Assembly (NCBI RefSeq): GCF_021462265.1
Contig: NZ_JAJONF010000016.1
Location: forward strand, 124,001-188,000
Length of the DNA stretch: 64,000 nt
Reading direction: 5' to 3'
Source: Streptomyces shenzhenensis
Lineage (GTDB): Bacteria; Actinomycetota; Actinomycetes; Streptomycetales; Streptomycetaceae
The position numbers and the translations under genes were made by a program. Shown piece by piece: positions 51,460-60,385 of the stretch. Under the pieces are notes generated by a model, which was not told the origin of the DNA, did not search any database, and saw only the letters and a program-made list of their open reading frames with translations. Position 1 is the first letter of the stretch, and every line of letters starts with the position of its first letter.

Positions 51460-52329
51460 GTGACCTCAGCGACCCGACAGCCCGAGACCCCTGCCTTCGC
51501 GACCCCGCCCCGGCTGATCGCCACCGATCTCGACGGCACCCTGCTGCGCGACGACAAGTCGGTCTCTCCGAGGACGGTCGCCGCGCTGGCCGCCGCCGAG
51601 GAGGCGGGTGTCCAGGTCTTCTTCGTCACCGGCCGCCCGGCCCGCTGGATGGATGTCGTCAGCGACCATGTCCACGGCCACGGTCTGGCGATCTGCGGCA
51701 ACGGCGCGGCCGTGGTCGACCTGCACGGCGGCCCCGGCGCCCACCGCTTCGTGAAGGTGCGCGACCTGGCGAGGGGGAACGCGCTGGACGCGGTACGTCT
51801 GCTGCGCGAGGCCGCGCCCGGCACGGTGTACGCGATCGAGCAGACGTACGGCTTCCACCAGGAGCCGGCCTATCCCAAGCTGCACCTGGAGATACCGGAC
51901 CATCTGCTGCCGGCCGAGGAGATCCTCGCGACCGACGGTCCGAGCGGCGGCGAGCCCGTGCTCAAGATCCTCGCCTACCACCCCGCCCTCGACCCGGACG
52001 CCTTCCTCGCCCTCGCCCGCCTGGCCGTCGGCGACCTCGCCACCGTCACCCGGTCCAGCCCCAGCGCCCTGCTGGAGATCAGCGGCCCGGGCGTCTCGAA
52101 GGCCAGCACACTCGCCCTGGAGTGCGCCGAGCGCGGCATCTCGCACGAGGAGGTCGTGGCCTTCGGCGACATGCCCAACGACGTCGAGATGCTGACCTGG
52201 GCCGGCCAGTCCTACGCCATGGGCAACGCCCACCCCGCCGCCGTAGCCGCCGCCTCCGGCCGTACGGTGGACAACAACGAGGACGGGGTGGCCGTCGTGA
52301 TCGAGAAGATGCTGGCCGCCCGCGCCTGA
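51460..52329 (+). CDS. HAD-superfamily Cof-type phosphatase
   Basis: 289 residues from GTG 51460 (ATG 51442 is the alternative; both lack a good ribosome site). HAD motifs: PRLIATDLDGTLLRDDKSVSPRT, FFVTGRPARW, Lys in GVSKASTLAL and FGDMPNDVEMLTWAG. Cap type IIB. It shares the TDLDGTLLR-DxSVS start and the GDMPND end with the enzyme at 41738, so the two are paralogues. Confidence 0.92.
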   Translation: MTSATRQPETPAFATPPRLIATDLDGTLLRDDKSVSPRTVAALAAAEEAGVQVFFVTGRPARWMDVVSDHVHGHGLAICGNGAAVVDLHGGPGAHRFVKVRDLARGNALDAVRLLREAAPGTVYAIEQTYGFHQEPAYPKLHLEIPDHLLPAEEILATDGPSGGEPVLKILAYHPALDPDAFLALARLAVGDLATVTRSSPSALLEISGPGVSKASTLALECAERGISHEEVVAFGDMPNDVEMLTWAGQSYAMGNAHPAAVAAASGRTVDNNEDGVAVVIEKMLAARA

Positions 52330-52348
52330 GACCGCCCGCCGCGCCGGA

Positions 52349-55300
52349 CTACCGCGCTCCCGCCGGCGACTGCGCCGCCGCCTCCCGGTCCACCAGGTCG
52401 CGCAGCGGTCCGGCCGCGGCGGCGAGTTCCGGGTAGGTCCCGCGCTGCACCACCCGGCCCGCGTCGAGGACGATCACCTCGTCCACGGCCTCCAGGCCCG
52501 CCAGCCGGTGCGTGATGAGCAGCGTCGTACGGCCCTCGGTGGCGGCCAGCAGGTCCGCGGTGAGCGCGTCGGCCGTGGGCAGGTCGAGATGCTCGGCGGG
52601 CTCGTCCAGCACGAGCACCGGGAAGTCGGCGAGCAGCGCCCGGGCGAGCGCCAGCCGCTGCCGCTGCCCGCCGGAGAGCCGCGCCCCGTGCTCCCCGACC
52701 AGGGTGTCCAGCCCATCGGGCAGCCCGTCCACCCAGTCGAGCAGCCGGGCCCGGCCCAGCGCGTCGCGCAGGTCCTCCTCGGTGGCGTCCTTCCGGGCGA
52801 GCAGGAGGTTCTCGCGTACGGAACTGTCGAAGAGGTGCGCGTCCTGGGCGCACAGCCCGACCAGCCGCCGCACGTCGTCGCTGTCCATGCCGTACGCGTC
52901 CACGCCGGCGAGCGTGTAGGAACCCGCGGCCGGGTCGAGGAACCTCAGCAGGACCTGCGCGAGGGTCGACTTGCCGGCACCGGACGCACCGACCACGGCG
53001 ACCCTGTGCCCCTCGTGCAGGGCGAGGTCCACGTCGTCCAGCGCATCCCTCGACTGCCCCGGGTACCGGGCCGTCAGGCCCTTCAGCACGACCGGGAAGG
53101 GTACGGCGGGCGCCTGCCGCGGCCGCTCCGGCTCGCGTACCGGCTCGGGCGCGTCCAGCACCTCGTAGACGCGCTCGGCGCTCCTGCGCATCCGCTGCCG
53201 GTGCCGCGCGGCCAGCGGCAGCCCCAGCACGGCCTCGAAGGCGGCCAGCGGAGTGAGGACGACGACCGCCATCGTCACCCCGCTCAGCCGGCCGTCGGCG
53301 ACCGCCTGGGCGCCCAGCAGCGCGGCGGCCACGACGGTCAGGCCGGTCAGCAGCGCGGTCAGCCCGTCACCGAGCGCGGTGGCCGTGGCTCCCCGCGAGG
53401 CGATCCGGGTGAGCGTGCCGTCGGCCCGTCGGGCCTCGTCGGTACGGGCGGGCAGCGCGCCGGCGACCGTCAGCTCGGCGGTGCCGGTGAGCAGGTCGGT
53501 CACCCGCGTCGCGAGCAGTCCACGGGCGGGCGCCAGCCGGTGCTCGGCCCGCCGGGCCACGGCGGAGGTCACCAGCGGAACACCGACACCGGCCGCCAGC
53601 AGCCCCACCGCGAGCGCGGCCCCGGCCTCCGGCAGCAACCAGGCCATGAACCCCACGGACCCCGCGGAGACGGCCAGCGCGACACCGGCAGGCAGCAGCC
53701 ACCGCAGCCAGTAGTCCTGCAGCGCGTCCACATCGGCGACCAGCCGTGTGAGCAGGTCACCCCGCCTGGCCGTCCGCAGCCCGGCGGGCGCGAGCCGCTC
53801 CAGCCGCCGGTACACGGCGACCCGCGTCTCGGCCAGCATCCGCAGCACGGCGTCGTGCGACACCAGCCGCTCGCCGTACCGGAACACGGCCCGCCCGATC
53901 CCGAAGGCCCGGGTGGCCGTCACGGCAACCATCAGATACAGCACCGGCGGCTCCTGCGAGGCCCGCGAGATCAACCACCCGGAGGTCGCCATCAGCCCGA
54001 CGGCGCTGCCGAGCGCGAGAGCCCCGAGCAACAGCGCGAGCAGCAACCGCCCCCGCCGGGCCCCGGAAGCGGCACGGACCCGCCCAAGAACACTCCGCCG
54101 GCCCTCGGCCACCGCCCCCAGGGGACCACCCGCAGACAGCCCGAGCCCCTGCGCGGCCTCGCCTTCCAGCTGATCCGGTCGGTCCGCGTCCCCGCTTTCC
54201 GGTTGACCGGGCCGCTCCGCGGCCTCGCCTTCGAACTGACCGGGTCGGGTCGTGGGTGGGCAGAGGTTCTGGGGGTCCAGGGGGCGGAACCCCGTGGGGG
54301 GCTCGCTGCCAGAGAGCCGCACCACCCGGGACGCCGCCGAGAGCAACGCCGGCCGGTGCACCACCAGCAACACGGTCCGCCCCTCGGAGAGCCGCCGTAC
54401 CGCCGCCACCACCTCCGCCTCGGTCACCCCGTCCAGCGCGGCCGTCGGCTCATCCAGCAGCAGCACAGGCCGGTCGGCCAGGAACGCCCGCGCCAACGCC
54501 AGTCGCTGCCGCTGTCCGGCGGAAAGCCCGGCTCCGTCCTCCCCGAGAACCGTCTGCGCTCCCTCCGGCAGCGCATCCACGAACTCCAGCGCCCCCGCGT
54601 CCCGCAGCGCCTCCCGGACGGCGTCGTCGTCCGCGTCGGGACGCGCCAGCCGCACGTTCTCGGCAATCGTCCCGGCGTACAGATGGGGCCGCTGCGGCAC
54701 CCACGCGATCCGCGACCGCCACTCCGCCAGGTCGAGGCCGGCGAGGTCGGCTCCCCCGACCCGCACCCGCCCCTGCGTCGGCCGTACGAACCCCAGCAGC
54801 ACGCTCAGCAGCGTCGACTTGCCCACGCCGCTCGGGCCGACCAGCGCAACCGTCTCTCCTGGTTCGACGGTGAACGAGACGTCGGTGACCGCGTCCGCCG
54901 ACCGTCCCGGGTAGCGGACGGTCACTCCCTCAAAGGCCAGGGAAGCACCGGAAGGCACCGCACCCGCCCCGGCCGCCGGGACCGGTGTCTCCAGCACCGC
55001 GAAGATCTCCTCCGCCGCCGCCAGTCCCTCCGCCGCCGCATGAAACTGGGCGCCCACCTGCCGCAACGGCAGATACGCCTCGGGCGCCAGCACCAGGATG
55101 ACCAGCCCGATGTACAGATCCATGTCGCCGTGCACGAGCCGCATGCCGATGGTCACGGCGACCAGCGCCACCGACAGCGTGGCGAGCAGTTCCAGAGCGA
55201 AGGAGGAGAGGAAGGCGATCCGCAGGGTCCGCATGGTCGCCTGCCGGTACTCACCGGTGATCCGGCGGATGGACTCGGCCTGCGCCTTGGCCCGGCCGAA

Positions 55301-55945
55301 CACCTTCAGCGTGGGCAGCCCGGCGACCACGTCGAGGAAGTGGCCGGAGAGCCGGGACAGCAGCCGCCACTGACGGTCCATCCGGGACTGGGTGGCCCAG
55401 CCGATCAACACCATGAAGACCGGTATCAGCGGGAGGGTCCCGACGATGATCGCCGCGGACACCCAGTCCTCGGTGACGATCCGCGCCAGCACCGCGACCG
55501 GCACCACCACCGCCAGCCCCAACTGCGGCAGGTAGCGGGAGAAGTAGTCGTCGAGGGCGTCGACACCGCGCGTGGCGAGGGTGACGAGCGACCCGGTCCG
55601 CTGGCCGCTCAGCCAGCCGGGACCGAGCGCCACCGCCCGGTCGAGAAGACGTCCTCGCAGCTCGGACTTGACCGCCGCGCTCGCCCGGTGCGCGGCCAGC
55701 TCGGTGAGCCAGGAGACCAGCGCGCGACCGACCGCCACGGCCGCCAGCAGCACCAGGGGCGTGCGTAGTTCGGAGACCGAATGACCGTGCTGGAAGGCGC
55801 CGACCACTATCTCGGCGATGAGCATGGCCTGGGCGATGACCAGCCCGGCGCCGACGGTGCCGAGGCCGACGACGGCCACCAGGAAGAGGCGGGTGGCGCG
55901 GGCGTAGCGCAGCAGCCGGGGATCAATTGGTTTCACGTGAAACAT
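52349..55945 (-). CDS. cydCD: CydDC fusion, ABC transporter for cytochrome bd assembly
   Basis: 1198 residues. The N-terminal half (about 1-555) is CydD: six membrane helices then an ATPase with GPSGVGKST, LSAGQRQRLALARA and LLLDEPTAALD. A Pro/Gln/Glu-rich linker of about 65 residues follows, with repeated GQPE/DQLEGEAA pieces. The second half is CydC: six helices, GASGAGKST, LSGGQRQRLALARA and VLDEPAEHLD. Together they export glutathione-like thiols or heme and are needed for cytochrome bd. ATG 55945 lies within a perfect parS site region (MFHVKP). Confidence 0.95.
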   Translation of the reverse strand: MFHVKPIDPRLLRYARATRLFLVAVVGLGTVGAGLVIAQAMLIAEIVVGAFQHGHSVSELRTPLVLLAAVAVGRALVSWLTELAAHRASAAVKSELRGRLLDRAVALGPGWLSGQRTGSLVTLATRGVDALDDYFSRYLPQLGLAVVVPVAVLARIVTEDWVSAAIIVGTLPLIPVFMVLIGWATQSRMDRQWRLLSRLSGHFLDVVAGLPTLKVFGRAKAQAESIRRITGEYRQATMRTLRIAFLSSFALELLATLSVALVAVTIGMRLVHGDMDLYIGLVILVLAPEAYLPLRQVGAQFHAAAEGLAAAEEIFAVLETPVPAAGAGAVPSGASLAFEGVTVRYPGRSADAVTDVSFTVEPGETVALVGPSGVGKSTLLSVLLGFVRPTQGRVRVGGADLAGLDLAEWRSRIAWVPQRPHLYAGTIAENVRLARPDADDDAVREALRDAGALEFVDALPEGAQTVLGEDGAGLSAGQRQRLALARAFLADRPVLLLDEPTAALDGVTEAEVVAAVRRLSEGRTVLLVVHRPALLSAASRVVRLSGSEPPTGFRPLDPQNLCPPTTRPGQFEGEAAERPGQPESGDADRPDQLEGEAAQGLGLSAGGPLGAVAEGRRSVLGRVRAASGARRGRLLLALLLGALALGSAVGLMATSGWLISRASQEPPVLYLMVAVTATRAFGIGRAVFRYGERLVSHDAVLRMLAETRVAVYRRLERLAPAGLRTARRGDLLTRLVADVDALQDYWLRWLLPAGVALAVSAGSVGFMAWLLPEAGAALAVGLLAAGVGVPLVTSAVARRAEHRLAPARGLLATRVTDLLTGTAELTVAGALPARTDEARRADGTLTRIASRGATATALGDGLTALLTGLTVVAAALLGAQAVADGRLSGVTMAVVVLTPLAAFEAVLGLPLAARHRQRMRRSAERVYEVLDAPEPVREPERPRQAPAVPFPVVLKGLTARYPGQSRDALDDVDLALHEGHRVAVVGASGAGKSTLAQVLLRFLDPAAGSYTLAGVDAYGMDSDDVRRLVGLCAQDAHLFDSSVRENLLLARKDATEEDLRDALGRARLLDWVDGLPDGLDTLVGEHGARLSGGQRQRLALARALLADFPVLVLDEPAEHLDLPTADALTADLLAATEGRTTLLITHRLAGLEAVDEVIVLDAGRVVQRGTYPELAAAAGPLRDLVDREAAAQSPAGAR
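55930..55943. promoter_or_regulatory. parS site (ParB-binding), perfect
   Basis: GTTTCACGTGAAAC, the exact Streptomyces parS 14-mer. It occupies the first codons of cydCD (FHVKP), so it is inside the coding sequence. parS sites are grouped around oriC and serve chromosome segregation. Confidence 0.9.
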
Positions 55946-55966
55946 GCCCTTCGGTCCGGAGAGGGT

Positions 55967-55980
55967 GTTTCACGTGAATC
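55967..55980. promoter_or_regulatory. second parS site, one mismatch
   Basis: GTTTCACGTGAATC, one change from the consensus, 37 bases from the first site and in the 82-base gap between cydB and cydCD. Two sites this near one another should be one ParB nucleation spot. Confidence 0.75.
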
Positions 55981-56027
55981 ATCACGGACCCACATGATCA
56001 GCACCATGAGACACCCTCCCCTCGGAC

Positions 56028-57035
56028 TCAGTGCGCGGCTTCGGCCGCTATGTGCTGCGTACCGATCCGCTTGCGGAACACCCAGTAGGTCCATCCCTGG
56101 TAGAGCAGGACGAGCGGCGTGGCGATCGCGGCCAGCCACGTCATGATCTTCAGGGTGTACGGACTCGACGAGGCGTTGGTGACCGTGAGGCTCCAGTCGC
56201 CGTTGAGCGAGGACGGCATGACATTCGGGAAAAGCGACAGGAAGAGCATCGCCACGGCGGCCACGATGGTCACGCCGGACAGGGCGAACGCCCATCCCTC
56301 GCGACCCCGCAGGTTGGCCCCGAGGGCGGCCAGCAGTGCGGCGGCCGCCACGACCAGCGCCACCAGGCTCTTGCCGTCACCGCTGTCGATCTGGGTCCAC
56401 AGCAGGAAGACCACTGCCAGTACGGCGGTGAGGACACCGATCTTGGTCGCCAGCTTCCGCGCCCGTACCCGGATGTCGCCGACCGTCTTGAGCGCGGTGA
56501 ACACCGTGCCGTGGAAGGTGAACAAGGTCAGCGTCACCAGTCCGCCGAGCAGGGCGTACGGGTTGAGCAGGTTCCAGAAGGTACCGACGTACTCGAAGTT
56601 CCGGTCGATCTTCACACCGTGCACGATGTTCCCGAAGGCCACTCCCCACAGGAACGCCGGGACCAGCGAGGTCCAGAAGATCGCGGTCTCCCAGTTGCGC
56701 TGCCAGTTCTCCTCGGGCCGCTTCGCCCGGTACTCGAAGGCGACGCCCCGGACGATCAGGCAGACCAGGATGACCAGCAGCGGCAGGTAGAAGCCGGAGA
56801 AGAGCGTGGCGTACCACTCGGGAAAGGCGGCGAAGGTCGCGCCGCCCGCGGTGAGCAACCACACCTCGTTGCCGTCCCAGACCGGGCCGACCGTGTTGAT
56901 CAGCACCCGCTTCTCCAGGCGGTCCCGGGCGAGCAGCTTGGTGAGGATGCCGACCCCGAAGTCGAAGCCCTCCAGGAAGAAGTAGCCGGTCCACAGGACG
57001 GCGATCAGAACGAACCAGACGTCGTGAAGTTCCAT
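56028..57035 (-). CDS. cydB: cytochrome bd ubiquinol oxidase subunit II
   Basis: 335 residues, nine hydrophobic segments. Conserved pieces: MELHDVWFVLIAVLWTGYFFLEGFDFGVGIL at the start, GPVWDGNEVWLLTAGGATFAAFPEWYATLFSGFYLPL and RGVAFEYRAKR. It makes the membrane oxidase with CydA, reducing O2 with quinol electrons. GGGAG precedes ATG 57035. 18 bases after cydA. Confidence 0.96.
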   Translation of the reverse strand: MELHDVWFVLIAVLWTGYFFLEGFDFGVGILTKLLARDRLEKRVLINTVGPVWDGNEVWLLTAGGATFAAFPEWYATLFSGFYLPLLVILVCLIVRGVAFEYRAKRPEENWQRNWETAIFWTSLVPAFLWGVAFGNIVHGVKIDRNFEYVGTFWNLLNPYALLGGLVTLTLFTFHGTVFTALKTVGDIRVRARKLATKIGVLTAVLAVVFLLWTQIDSGDGKSLVALVVAAAALLAALGANLRGREGWAFALSGVTIVAAVAMLFLSLFPNVMPSSLNGDWSLTVTNASSSPYTLKIMTWLAAIATPLVLLYQGWTYWVFRKRIGTQHIAAEAAH

Positions 57036-57053
57036 GACTGCGTCTCCCTCGGC

Positions 57054-58562
57054 CTAGTACGAGAAGGCCATCGGCTTGTCGGCGTCACGGGTCTCGCCGC
57101 CGATCTTCGTGGGCGGGTTGAGATCGTCCTCGGTGAGCTCCGGCGGGCCGGCCTTCACGTACTTCACGAGCAGCTTGACCTCGACGACGGCGAGGACGGC
57201 GTACAGCACGGTGAAGGTGATCATCGATATGAGGATCTCCGTCTGGGAGACACCGGGGGAGACCGCGGCGCTGGTCTTCAGAACGCCGTAGACGACCCAG
57301 GGCTGGCGGCCCATCTCGGTGAAGATCCAGCCCCAGGAGTTGGCGATCAGCGGGAAGCCGAGCGTCCAGATCGCCGCCAGCCAGTACAGCCTGCCGAGCT
57401 TGGGGCTGAGTGCCTTGTTCTTGAAGAGGACCAGGTTCGGCACCTCGTCCTCACCGACCCTCAGGTGCTGCGGCAGCATGAACTTCTTGCGGGTCAGCCA
57501 GAGCCCGGCCAGGCCGACGCCGAAGGACGCCATGCCGAAGCCGATCATCCAGCGGAAGGCCCAGAAGGTGACGGGGATGATGGGCCGGTAGTCGCCGGCG
57601 CCGTACTTCTGCTGCTCGGCCTTGTTGGTGTCGTTGATACCGGGGACGTGCGAGTTGAAGTTGCCATCGGCCAGGAACGACAGCAGGCCGGGGACCGAGA
57701 GTTCGACGGTGTTGTGGCCCTTGCTGACGTCGCCGTAGGCGAAGATCGAGAAGGGCGCCGAGTCCTGGCCGTCCCACAGGGCCTCGGCGGCGGCCATCTT
57801 CATCGGCTGCTGCTTGAACATGACCTTGCCGAGGGTGTCACCACTGATCGCGGTGAGCAGGCCCGCGATGACGACGGTGACCAGGCCGAGCCGCAGCGAG
57901 GTCTTCATCACGCTGATGTGCTTCTTGCGGAACAGGTGGAAGGCGGCGATACCGATCATGAACGCGCCGCCGGTCAGGAAGGACGCGGACAGCGTGTGGA
58001 AGACCTGGGCCACCGTGGTGTTCTGGGTGAGGACCGCCAGGAAATCGGTGAGTTCCGCCCGCCCCTTCGCCTTGTCGATCTTGTAGCCGACGGGGTGCTG
58101 CATCCACGAGTTGGCCGCGAGAATGAAGTACGCGGACAGGATCGTGCCGATGGAGACCATCCATATGCAGGCCAGGTGGATCTTCTTGGGCAGTTTGTCC
58201 CAGCCGAAGATCCACAGCCCGATGAAGGTGGACTCGAAGAAGAAGGCGATCAGTGCCTCGAAGGCGAGCGGGGCCCCGAAGATGTCACCGACGAAGCGCG
58301 AGTAGTCGGACCAGTTCATGCCGAACTGGAACTCCTGCACGATGCCGGTGACCACACCCATCGCGATGTTGATCAGGAAGAGCTTGCCCCAGAACTTGGT
58401 CGCCCTGAGGTACTTCTCCTTCTCCGTGCGCACCCAGGCGGTCTGCAGACCGGCCGTAAGGGCGGCCAGCGAGATCGTCAGCGGGACGAACAGGAAGTGG
58501 TAGACGGTGGTGATGCCGAACTGCCAGCGCGCCAGTGTCTCCGGCGCCAGAGCCAGGTACAC
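57054..58562 (-). CDS. cydA: cytochrome bd ubiquinol oxidase subunit I
   Basis: 502 residues from GTG 58562, with AAGGAG about nine bases upstream. Conserved pieces: ETLARWQFGITTVYHFLFVPLTI (His near the b595/d heme site), GIVQEFQFGMNWSDYSRFVGDIFGAPLAFEALIAFFFESTFIGLWIFGW, and GRQPWVVYGVLKTSAAVSP near the end, the quinol site. The Q loop is short, as in Gram-positive oxidases. First gene of the cydA-cydB-cydCD operon, with the Rex-type operator upstream. Confidence 0.97.
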   Translation of the reverse strand: MYLALAPETLARWQFGITTVYHFLFVPLTISLAALTAGLQTAWVRTEKEKYLRATKFWGKLFLINIAMGVVTGIVQEFQFGMNWSDYSRFVGDIFGAPLAFEALIAFFFESTFIGLWIFGWDKLPKKIHLACIWMVSIGTILSAYFILAANSWMQHPVGYKIDKAKGRAELTDFLAVLTQNTTVAQVFHTLSASFLTGGAFMIGIAAFHLFRKKHISVMKTSLRLGLVTVVIAGLLTAISGDTLGKVMFKQQPMKMAAAEALWDGQDSAPFSIFAYGDVSKGHNTVELSVPGLLSFLADGNFNSHVPGINDTNKAEQQKYGAGDYRPIIPVTFWAFRWMIGFGMASFGVGLAGLWLTRKKFMLPQHLRVGEDEVPNLVLFKNKALSPKLGRLYWLAAIWTLGFPLIANSWGWIFTEMGRQPWVVYGVLKTSAAVSPGVSQTEILISMITFTVLYAVLAVVEVKLLVKYVKAGPPELTEDDLNPPTKIGGETRDADKPMAFSY

Positions 58563-58643
58563 GTCGTCAGTCTCCTTACGTCGCCGTAATACAGCGGCAC
58601 TCTGCCCCTTTTGTCGCGTGCATCACGGGACCAATGGGACACG

Positions 58644-58669
58644 CTTGTGAATGCATTCACATTCACAAG
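58644..58669. promoter_or_regulatory. Rex-type operator in the cyd promoter
   Basis: TGTGAATGCATTCACA at 58646-58661 is a perfect 16-bp palindrome with the Rex-site arms TGTGAA/TTCACA. It overlaps the second dyad CTTGTGAATG (58644-58653) / CATTCACAAG (58660-58669). It lies 84 bases before GTG 58562. Rex represses cyd genes in S. coelicolor when NADH/NAD+ is low. Confidence 0.88.
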
Positions 58670-58741
58670 CCATTATGACGCACTGATTGTCGAGGCTCGG
58701 AGGGGGGTCGCACTTGAGCCGTTCGGCACCTTCTGGGACAT

Positions 58742-58789
58742 GCGTACGGGGCCGCCCGGCCCTGATGTCGGCCGTGCGACCCCGTACGC
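58742..58789 (-). terminator. terminator of hisC
   Basis: GCGTACGGGG (58742-58751) pairs with CCCCGTACGC (58780-58789); an inner GGCCG/CGGCC adds stability. It begins 47 bases after the hisC stop. The space between this and the Rex site holds the cyd promoter. Confidence 0.65.
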
Positions 58790-58835
58790 GCGCGCATCCC
58801 GGGGACAGCGGGAGGACCCGCTCGCCCCGCCGGCG

Positions 58836-59915
58836 CTACAGCTCCTTGCGGAAGGCCTCAGCCACCTTCAGGAAGATGTCGTTCGCCTCGGTCTCGCCGA
58901 CCGTCACCCGCACACCCTCACCCGGGAACGGCCGGACGACCACGCCGTGCCCCTCGCAGAGCTGCGCGAAGGCGGTCGTACGCTCCCCCAGCCGCAGCCA
59001 CACGAAGTTGGCCTGGGTCTCGGGCACCGTCCAGTCCTGGCCGCGCAGCGTTTCGACCACGCGCTGCCGCTCGCACACCAGCGAGCCGACCCGGCCGAGC
59101 AGCTCGTCCTCGGCCCGCAGCGAGGCGACCGCCGCCTCCTGGGCGAGCTGGCTCACGCCGAAGGGGACCGCCGTCTTGCGCAGCGCGGCCGCCACCGGTT
59201 CATGAGCGATGGCGAAGCCGACGCGCAGTCCGGCGAGGCCGTAGGCCTTGGAGAAGGTCCGCAGCACGCAGACGTTCGGCCGCTCGCGGTAGATCTCGAC
59301 GCCGTCCGGCACCTCGGGGTCGCGGATGAACTCCCGGTAGGCCTCGTCGAGCACCACCAGCACGTCGCTCGGCACCCGGTCCAGGAACCGCTCCAGCTCG
59401 GCCCGCTTCACGACCGTACCGGTGGGGTTGTTGGGGTTGCAGACGAAGATCAGGCGGGTGCGGTCGGTGACGGCGTCCGCCATCGCGTCCAGGTCGTGCA
59501 CATCACCGGGCGTGAGCGGCACCTGGACCGCCCGGGCACCGCTGATCTGCGTGATGATCGGGTACGCCTCGAAGGACCGCCAGGCGTACATCACCTCGTC
59601 GCCGGGGCCGCTGGTGGCCTGGATCAGCTGCTGGGCGACACCGACCGAGCCGGTGCCGGTGGCGAGGTGGGTGAGCGGGACGCCGAAGCGGTCCGAGAGC
59701 TCGTTCATCAGCGCCGTGCACGCCATGTCCGGGTAGCGGTTGAAGGAGGAGGCGGCCGCGGTGACGGACTCCATCACACCGGGGAGCGGGGGATAGGGGT
59801 TCTCGTTGGAGGAGAGCTTGTACGCGACCGGGCCGTCGGCCGCCGCCGGCTTGCCCGGCTTGTAGGTCGGGATACCCTCCAGCTCGGCGCGCAGCTTGGG
59901 GCTCGTCTCGCTCAC
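58836..59915 (-). CDS. hisC: histidinol-phosphate aminotransferase-type enzyme
   Basis: 359 residues from GTG 59915 (GGAGG six bases upstream). Class I/II aminotransferase: KLSSNENPYPPLPGVMES, FVCNPNNPTGTVVKRAELERFL, VVLDEAYREF, and the PLP lysine in TFSKAYGLAGLRVGF. It stands alone rather than in a his operon, so it may be an aromatic/HisC-like paralogue (Pat type). Assignment to aminotransferase is certain; to histidine synthesis, likely. Confidence 0.9.
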   Translation of the reverse strand: MSETSPKLRAELEGIPTYKPGKPAAADGPVAYKLSSNENPYPPLPGVMESVTAAASSFNRYPDMACTALMNELSDRFGVPLTHLATGTGSVGVAQQLIQATSGPGDEVMYAWRSFEAYPIITQISGARAVQVPLTPGDVHDLDAMADAVTDRTRLIFVCNPNNPTGTVVKRAELERFLDRVPSDVLVVLDEAYREFIRDPEVPDGVEIYRERPNVCVLRTFSKAYGLAGLRVGFAIAHEPVAAALRKTAVPFGVSQLAQEAAVASLRAEDELLGRVGSLVCERQRVVETLRGQDWTVPETQANFVWLRLGERTTAFAQLCEGHGVVVRPFPGEGVRVTVGETEANDIFLKVAEAFRKEL

Positions 59916-60385
59916 CGCAGTCCTCCTCGCGACCACCGGCGGACCGTCCGCGCCGCCGGCATCCAATACTCCTCACCTTATGAGGATTGGGCCCCGGTGC
60001 GTACCGCGGAAGAGCGCGCGCTGAGCCGGAGCGGCGTACCGGCCGGTGGGCGCGGAGCCGAGGCCGCGAACCTCGTCCGTCCCACAGGCATCACGGGCAT
60101 CACCGTACGAAGGCGCATTTATCGGGGGCGCGCCCTACATATATCTACGCGCCGGTGGCTCACGCCCTGGCGCGCATCACCCGTGCAGGTGAGTTGAGAC
60201 CTCTTCGAAACATCGGGCACTTGGCAGGCCCATCCGTGCGGACAAGCCACGTCTCACCATTGGATCGTTCAACTGACTTTCTTTCTAAGGTAGTTGACCC
60301 CAATTGGCCTTGCAGAAACGTGCCTGTTAACGCGTGCATATGCGTCCGCACTACCCCACCGCATGAGCCCTACTATCGGCTCGCC
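59916..60385. other. divergent intergenic region, hisC / LacI regulator
   Basis: 470 bases. It has an A/T-rich part (60240-60320, with TTCTTTCTAAGGTAGTTGAC) likely to be a promoter of the LacI gene, and a GGGCGCGCCC palindrome around 60128-60137. No ORF with a ribosome site, no RNA gene. Confidence 0.45.

Noticed and set aside
52508..55768. Open frame of about 1086 codons on the plus strand opposite cydCD
   Set aside because: Product is Arg/Gly/Pro/Gln-rich without domains; cydCD has complete membrane and ATPase motifs on the other strand.
56031..58589. Open frame of about 850 codons on the plus strand opposite cydB and cydA
   Set aside because: Runs antisense to two conserved oxidase genes and has low-complexity charged composition only.
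59987..60385. Upstream extension of the LacI regulator
   Set aside because: The extra part has atypical composition with A/T-rich promoter-like DNA; the helix-turn-helix begins shortly after ATG 60386.
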